A DNA stretch of 53,207 bases. Origin: Runella sp. Lineage in GTDB: Bacteria; Bacteroidota; Bacteroidia; Cytophagales; Spirosomataceae. This document shows positions 49,275 to 53,207 of this stretch, one piece after another. The notes under the pieces are model-generated. The model saw nothing but the letters and a program-made list of their open reading frames with translations, was not told the DNA's origin and ran no database searches. A program made the translations under genes and the position numbers. The DNA is taken from NCBI RefSeq assembly GCF_027484545.1, contig NZ_JAIXST010000276.1, forward strand, positions 1 through 53,207, given 5' to 3'. Position 1 is the first letter of the stretch, and each line of letters begins with the position of its first letter.

Positions 49275-49328
49275 TAAGTAAAAACGGGTAACCGGTCGTT
49301 TTACTTAATCTATAACCGTTTATTTTTG
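49275..49328 (+). promoter_or_regulatory. dyad operator-like site and promoter of the PQQ/HEAT gene
   Basis: A dyad (taagtaaaaacg 49275-49286 and cgttttactta 49297-49307, one bulged A) surrounds GGTAACCGGT. Next to it, TTTT (49299-49302), an 18-nt spacer and TATTTTTG (49321-49328) form a promoter-like pair, 31 nt before the ATG. The dyad overlaps the -33 region, a position typical of an operator. It may also control the divergent heparinase gene. The factor is unknown. Confidence 0.45.
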
Positions 49329-49359
49329 ATTCTCTCTAACACAAAAACGTTCTATATCG

Positions 49360-52300
49360 ATGCATCTTAAAAAACAGGCTAACATCAAACTCGCCTCATC
49401 ACTGGGAGTAGCCTTTTTGGTGGTTTCGTGCATGAAGATGCCGCGCAGCAGCCAACCCGTTCTCATCAAAGAAGATCCCGCAAAGGCTCTTAGCAATGCG
49501 AAGGAAATTCGCGAGAAAACACCCGCAAAATTGGCTGATGGACTTCAAATGACCCTTTGGGCTTCTGATTCGTTGGCACCCGATCCCGTGGCGATGTCGA
49601 TTGACGATAAAGGACGTGTATATATCAATCGTACCAATCGCCAAAAAAACTCGGAATTTGACATTCGAGGACACCGCGATTGGATGACGGAGTCTATTGG
49701 TTTGCAAACCGTCGAAGACCGTCGTGCGTTTTTGCATAAAACCTTTTCACCTGAGCGCTCCAATGAAAATGCGTGGCTGGATGATTTGAACGAAGACGGC
49801 TCGCACGATTGGAAGGATTTGGCCGTTGAAAAAGACGAAATTTGGCGTTTGGAAGATACCAATAACGATGGCATAGCCGATGTTTCGTTGCGAATTCTGG
49901 AAGACTTTTACGACGAAATCACCGACGTGGCCGGCGGAATGTTGGTACGTGCCAAAGATATGTTTGTGGCCATTGCCCCGGATTTGTGGCGATTGGAAGA
50001 CCGTAACGGTGACGGAATCATTGATAAAAAAACATCTATCAGTCACGGCTACGGCATACACATTGGCTTTAGCGGACACGGTATGTCGGGTGTAACGGAA
50101 GGGCCTGACGGACGGATTTATTGGAATATCGGTGATATCGGAGCCAATATTACTTCTCCCGATGGAAAAAAACATGAGCACCCCAATTCAGGTATTATTG
50201 CTCGCTCTAACCCGGACGGCAGCGATTTTGAAATCTTTGCCCATGGCCTGCGCAACACCCACGAGTTTGTATTTGACGAATATGGCAACCTGATTTCGTC
50301 GGATAACGACGGCGACCATCCCGGCGAAAGCGAGCGCTTGGTGCACGTGGTGCAGGGTTCGGATGCAGGTTGGCGCTCCAACTGGCAATACGGCAAATAC
50401 ACCGATCCTAAAAACAATAAATACAAAGTGTGGATGGACGAAAAATTGTTCAAGCCACGCTGGGACGGACAGGCCGCTTATATCATTCCTCCCATTATGA
50501 ACTACCACAACGGCCCTACAGGGATGGTGTATAATCCCGGTACGGCCCTGGGTTCTGATTGGAAAAAGAAATTTTTCTTAGTGGAATTTGTGGGTACACC
50601 GTCACGTTCGCATATCTGGTCGTTTGGCCTAAAACCCAAAGGTGCTTCCTTTGATTTGGATGGTGAAAAAGATATTTTGAGCGGCATTTTGCCCACAGGT
50701 ATTAAGTTTGGCCCGGACGGTGCCTTGTATGTCGCTGACTGGATTAACGGTTGGGGTACCAAAAACTACGGCCGTGTGTGGAAGTTGGATGTAACCAAAG
50801 AAAAAAATGATTTGGCAGCTATTCGATTGGAAACCAAACGTTTGATTCAATTGGATTATGCTTCGCAAACGGAAGATATGCTGTATTCGATGCTTTCTAA
50901 TGTCGATATGCGCATTCGTCAGAAAGCCCAGTTTGAATTGGTGAATCGGACCAAAAAAGGAGTACCTATGCTGACCCAAGCCATTGAACAAACCCAAAGT
51001 CAATTGGCGCGTGTTCACGGGATTTGGGGAATTGGCCAATTGGCTCGCCAAGATAAAGCGTATGCTTCGACTTTGATGCCTTTGTTGAAAGACAAGGATT
51101 CGGAAATCATTACCCAAGCCGCCAAAATGCTGGGCGATGCCCGCATCGCTACGGCAGGAAACGACCTGATTCCATTGCTTAAAAACACCAATCCGCGCGT
51201 TCGTTTTTACGCGGCTGAAGCATTAGGGAGAATTGCTTATGCTGATGCAGTAACACCCCTAATTGAAATGATTGCTGCCAATAACGACGAAGATGTGTAT
51301 CTCCGTCACGCAGGTGTATTGGCATTATCGAGAATCGGAAAAGTGGAGCCGATAATCAAATTGTTTGAAAATCCAAGTAAAGCCCTACGGATAGCTGGGG
51401 TGTTGGTATTAAGACGTTTACGGAATGAAGGTGTAGCTCTTTTTCTTAATGATGAAGACGAGTATATCGTAGCTGAAGCTGCCCGTGCCATTAATGATGA
51501 TTTATCTATTCCGGGCGCATTGCCTTCTCTTGCTGCAAAATTACAAAGCATGAATATTTCCTCAGAAGTCATTTTGCGAAGAGCTATCAACGCTGCTTTG
51601 CGCGTGGGCGGAGACAAAGAATTGGATCTGCTCATAGCATTTGCAACCCGTACTTACATTAAGGATGACATCAAAGCAGAAGCCTTAGCGGCCTTAGGCA
51701 CGTGGGCGAATCCTTCGCTCATGGATCGGGTGGATGGTCGCCACCGGGGTAAAATTGAAAGAGACCCAGCAGGTGTGAGAGCTAAAGTAGCACCTTATAT
51801 CGCAGGATTTTTGAAAGAAAAGAATCTGGAAACCCTTATTGCAGTAGCAGGTTTACTGGCTGATTTGAAGATTACCACTGCGAATGCACAGTTAGTTCAA
51901 ATCTATGACGCGACGGAGAACGTCAAAGTGAAAGCCGCCATTTTGCCTGCTCTGAATCAATTAAGCTATGCCCAAATGGACGGCATGATTAAAAAAGGCA
52001 TGGACGATAAAGACGAAAGTGTACGTACGGTAGCTTTGGGATTGTTGGATAACAAAAATATGACCAAAGAAATGTTGCCTATCATCGTGAATTCGGTATT
52101 TACGAATGGCACGGTACGCGAGCAACAGAAAATGTTGGAAGTATTGGGTAAAATGGATGCCGACAAAACGCAGGTGATTCTGGATGGTTTGATCGACCAA
52201 CTCAAAGATAAGAAACTGTCAACTAATCTTTCATTGGAATTGAAAGAAACTGTCGAAGCCTCCGGTATAGCGGCATTGAAGACCAAAATGGCATCTTTGA

Positions 52301-52764
52301 AGCCGGGTGCTACGTTGTTGGACGAATATGCAGAAACTCTTTTTGGCGGTAACCGTTTCCAGGGTCGCAATATTTTCAACAACAACTCAACGGCTCAATG
52401 CGTACGTTGTCATGCCATTGGCGGTACGGGTGGAGCAGTAGGGCCTTCATTGACGTATATCGGTGATGTCTTAACCCGCGAGCAACTGTTGCAGGCATTG
52501 ATCGAACCAAGCGCTCGACTTTCGCCGGGTTTTGGAACGGTGTCTCTCACACTCAAAGACGGACAGGTAGTAAACGGCACATTGGCTAAAGAAACTGCCA
52601 CAGAATTGACCGTCAATACGTCCGATGCGGAGCCGTTGGTGATTCCGGTAGCGCGTATTACCAAGCGCGAAAACATGCCGTCAGGTATGCCACCGATGGG
52701 TTCATTGATGTCAAAAAGAGAGATTCGCGACGTGGTTGAGTATTTGGCGAATTTGAAGAAGTAG
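49360..52764 (+). CDS. PQQ-type dehydrogenase, HEAT repeat and cytochrome c lipoprotein
   Basis: A 1134-residue lipoprotein (signal ending FLVVSCMK, lipobox VVSC). Residues ~45-480 are a glucose/sorbosone dehydrogenase-like propeller of the membrane-bound dehydrogenase type (GPDGRIYWNIGDIGAN, HGLRNTHEFVFDEYGNLISS, FGPDGALYVADW), with Ca-binding-like DTNNDGIADV and DRNGDGIID loops. Residues ~500-960 are HEAT repeats (ARVHGIWGIGQLARQ, VRFYAAEALGRIAYADAVTP). The end is a cytochrome c domain with CVRCHAIGG (CxxCH, heme) and an MPPMGSLM Met ligand region. It likely oxidises a sugar or alcohol in the periplasm and passes electrons by the heme. The fusion is typical of Planctomycetes and Bacteroidota. 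Confidence 0.92.
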   Translation: MHLKKQANIKLASSLGVAFLVVSCMKMPRSSQPVLIKEDPAKALSNAKEIREKTPAKLADGLQMTLWASDSLAPDPVAMSIDDKGRVYINRTNRQKNSEFDIRGHRDWMTESIGLQTVEDRRAFLHKTFSPERSNENAWLDDLNEDGSHDWKDLAVEKDEIWRLEDTNNDGIADVSLRILEDFYDEITDVAGGMLVRAKDMFVAIAPDLWRLEDRNGDGIIDKKTSISHGYGIHIGFSGHGMSGVTEGPDGRIYWNIGDIGANITSPDGKKHEHPNSGIIARSNPDGSDFEIFAHGLRNTHEFVFDEYGNLISSDNDGDHPGESERLVHVVQGSDAGWRSNWQYGKYTDPKNNKYKVWMDEKLFKPRWDGQAAYIIPPIMNYHNGPTGMVYNPGTALGSDWKKKFFLVEFVGTPSRSHIWSFGLKPKGASFDLDGEKDILSGILPTGIKFGPDGALYVADWINGWGTKNYGRVWKLDVTKEKNDLAAIRLETKRLIQLDYASQTEDMLYSMLSNVDMRIRQKAQFELVNRTKKGVPMLTQAIEQTQSQLARVHGIWGIGQLARQDKAYASTLMPLLKDKDSEIITQAAKMLGDARIATAGNDLIPLLKNTNPRVRFYAAEALGRIAYADAVTPLIEMIAANNDEDVYLRHAGVLALSRIGKVEPIIKLFENPSKALRIAGVLVLRRLRNEGVALFLNDEDEYIVAEAARAINDDLSIPGALPSLAAKLQSMNISSEVILRRAINAALRVGGDKELDLLIAFATRTYIKDDIKAEALAALGTWANPSLMDRVDGRHRGKIERDPAGVRAKVAPYIAGFLKEKNLETLIAVAGLLADLKITTANAQLVQIYDATENVKVKAAILPALNQLSYAQMDGMIKKGMDDKDESVRTVALGLLDNKNMTKEMLPIIVNSVFTNGTVREQQKMLEVLGKMDADKTQVILDGLIDQLKDKKLSTNLSLELKETVEASGIAALKTKMASLKPGATLLDEYAETLFGGNRFQGRNIFNNNSTAQCVRCHAIGGTGGAVGPSLTYIGDVLTREQLLQALIEPSARLSPGFGTVSLTLKDGQVVNGTLAKETATELTVNTSDAEPLVIPVARITKRENMPSGMPPMGSLMSKREIRDVVEYLANLKK

Positions 52765-52798
52765 GAGCAAGACCGTTATTGGTTAACCGTTCATTATA

Positions 52799-52840
52799 AA
52801 AACCGCCGCAGAGCTTGGGCTTTGTGGCGGTTTTGTGTGA
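52799..52840 (+). terminator. terminator of the PQQ/HEAT gene
   Basis: Arms AAAACCGCC (52799-52807) and GGCGGTTTT (52826-52834), with inner CA-AG pairs, and a short T-rich tail. It lies 34 nt past the stop and before a convergent gene. Confidence 0.65.
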
Positions 52841-52862
52841 ATAACATTAATCTTTAAGTAGT

Positions 52863-53072
52863 TTATAGAGTAGCCCCTTGTAATTTGGCTCCTCGTATGT
52901 TCGCTTTTAGTAATTTGGCTCCTTGTAGATTAGCTCCTTGTAGATTAGCCTCTTGTAAATCAGCTCCTTGTAAATCAACTTCTTGTAAGTTAGCTCCTTG
53001 CAAAATTGCATGATTAAAACTACAGTTTATAAAAATTGAGCGGTAAAAGTCTGCCTTGTAAAAATCTTTCAT
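52863..53072 (-). CDS. pentapeptide repeat protein
   Basis: A 69-residue protein. After KDFYKADFYRSIFINCSFNH it consists of A(D/N)LQx repeats (LQGANLQEVDLQGADLQEAN and so on), about ten pentapeptides, which form a right-handed beta-helix. Its DNA is a tandem 15-nt pattern. Such small proteins are of unknown function; some bind gyrase or are anchored by partners. It converges with the PQQ/HEAT gene. Confidence 0.85.
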   Translation of the reverse strand: MKDFYKADFYRSIFINCSFNHAILQGANLQEVDLQGADLQEANLQGANLQGAKLLKANIRGAKLQGATL

Positions 53073-53128
53073 ATCAAAATGGGAATTTGGGTACTGGGTT
53101 TATAATTTATGATATTTAACTTTGCGTC

Positions 53129-53207
53129 ATGAATGTTATAGATTTTGACAAATTTAAAGAGTTACAATACTTCAATAATGAATTGTGCAAGTATCATAAC
53201 AAAATAG
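53129..53207 (+). CDS. partial gene at window end, unknown
   Basis: An ATG at 53129 opens a frame to the window edge, reading NVIDFDKFKELQYFNNELCK and YHNKI. A -7-like TAACTTTG (53117-53124) ends 4 nt before the ATG, implying a very short leader or another start. No family can be named from 26 codons. Confidence 0.45.
   Translation, partial: MNVIDFDKFKELQYFNNELCKYHNKI

Noticed and set aside
52863-53010. 15-nt tandem DNA repeat as a CRISPR-like array
   Set aside because: The units encode pentapeptide repeats with no spacers of constant size.

Overview
The window looks like a chromosomal segment of a Bacteroidota bacterium, most likely order Cytophagales (Runella/Spirosoma-like). This is inferred from the gene families (DUF5916, GH3-beta-lactamase fusions, DUF6169, heparinase II/III, PQQ-type dehydrogenase/HEAT/cytochrome fusions), from TTTG-N(about 20)-TAnnTTTG promoters, and from starts without Shine-Dalgarno sequences. 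Species cannot be fixed from sequence alone. No rRNA, tRNA or CRISPR array was seen by eye.

Layout. 1-5.3 kb: a possible transposase scrap, an orphan DUF433 antitoxin, a DUF5916 protein, a small HExxH membrane protein and metG. 5.4-6.9 kb: an ATPase plus TOPRIM-like gene pair. 6.9-11.1 kb: smpB, an S9 peptidase and a GNAT acetyltransferase. 11.2-13.2 kb: a Septu-type pair (PtuA ATPase, PtuB HNH nuclease). 13.4-15.4 kb: a sugar phosphate isomerase-like protein and a radical SAM/SPASM protein. 15.4-21.1 kb: an inserted cassette encoding a giant SF1 helicase-nuclease, flanked by perfect 85-bp direct repeats that copy the 3' end of the radical SAM gene. 21.2-28.5 kb: a trypsin-like protease, a pckA scrap, UPF0158, a SWIM-finger protein, two small unknown genes and a GH3-beta-lactamase fusion. 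28.5-34.4 kb: a two-gene restriction-modification-like system, a broken zeta-toxin pair and a leftover methylase 3' end. 34.4-53.2 kb: mostly metabolic and envelope genes (a lipoprotein with an Asp-box, a serine hydrolase, a WYL regulator with VOC and GyrI-like genes, a cupin, phosphoglucomutase, a candidate small RNA, a TPR/periplasmic-binding protein, hemL, a DMT transporter, heparinase, a large PQQ/HEAT/cytochrome c lipoprotein, a pentapeptide protein).

The main theme is a scattered defence complement. Four putative anti-phage modules and one toxin pair sit singly between ordinary genes rather than in one island, and two show how they arrived or changed. The helicase cassette is bounded by 85-bp att-like repeats but contains no recombinase. 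The restriction-modification gene has an AT-rich 3' part, and a more GC-rich, diverged copy of its C-terminal codons remains downstream of the toxin pair, as if its recognition end had been swapped.

Several genes carry lesions: one in-frame TAA in the helicase, a frameshift in the zeta toxin and a frameshift in the VOC protein. These may be true mutations or sequencing errors; reads would decide.
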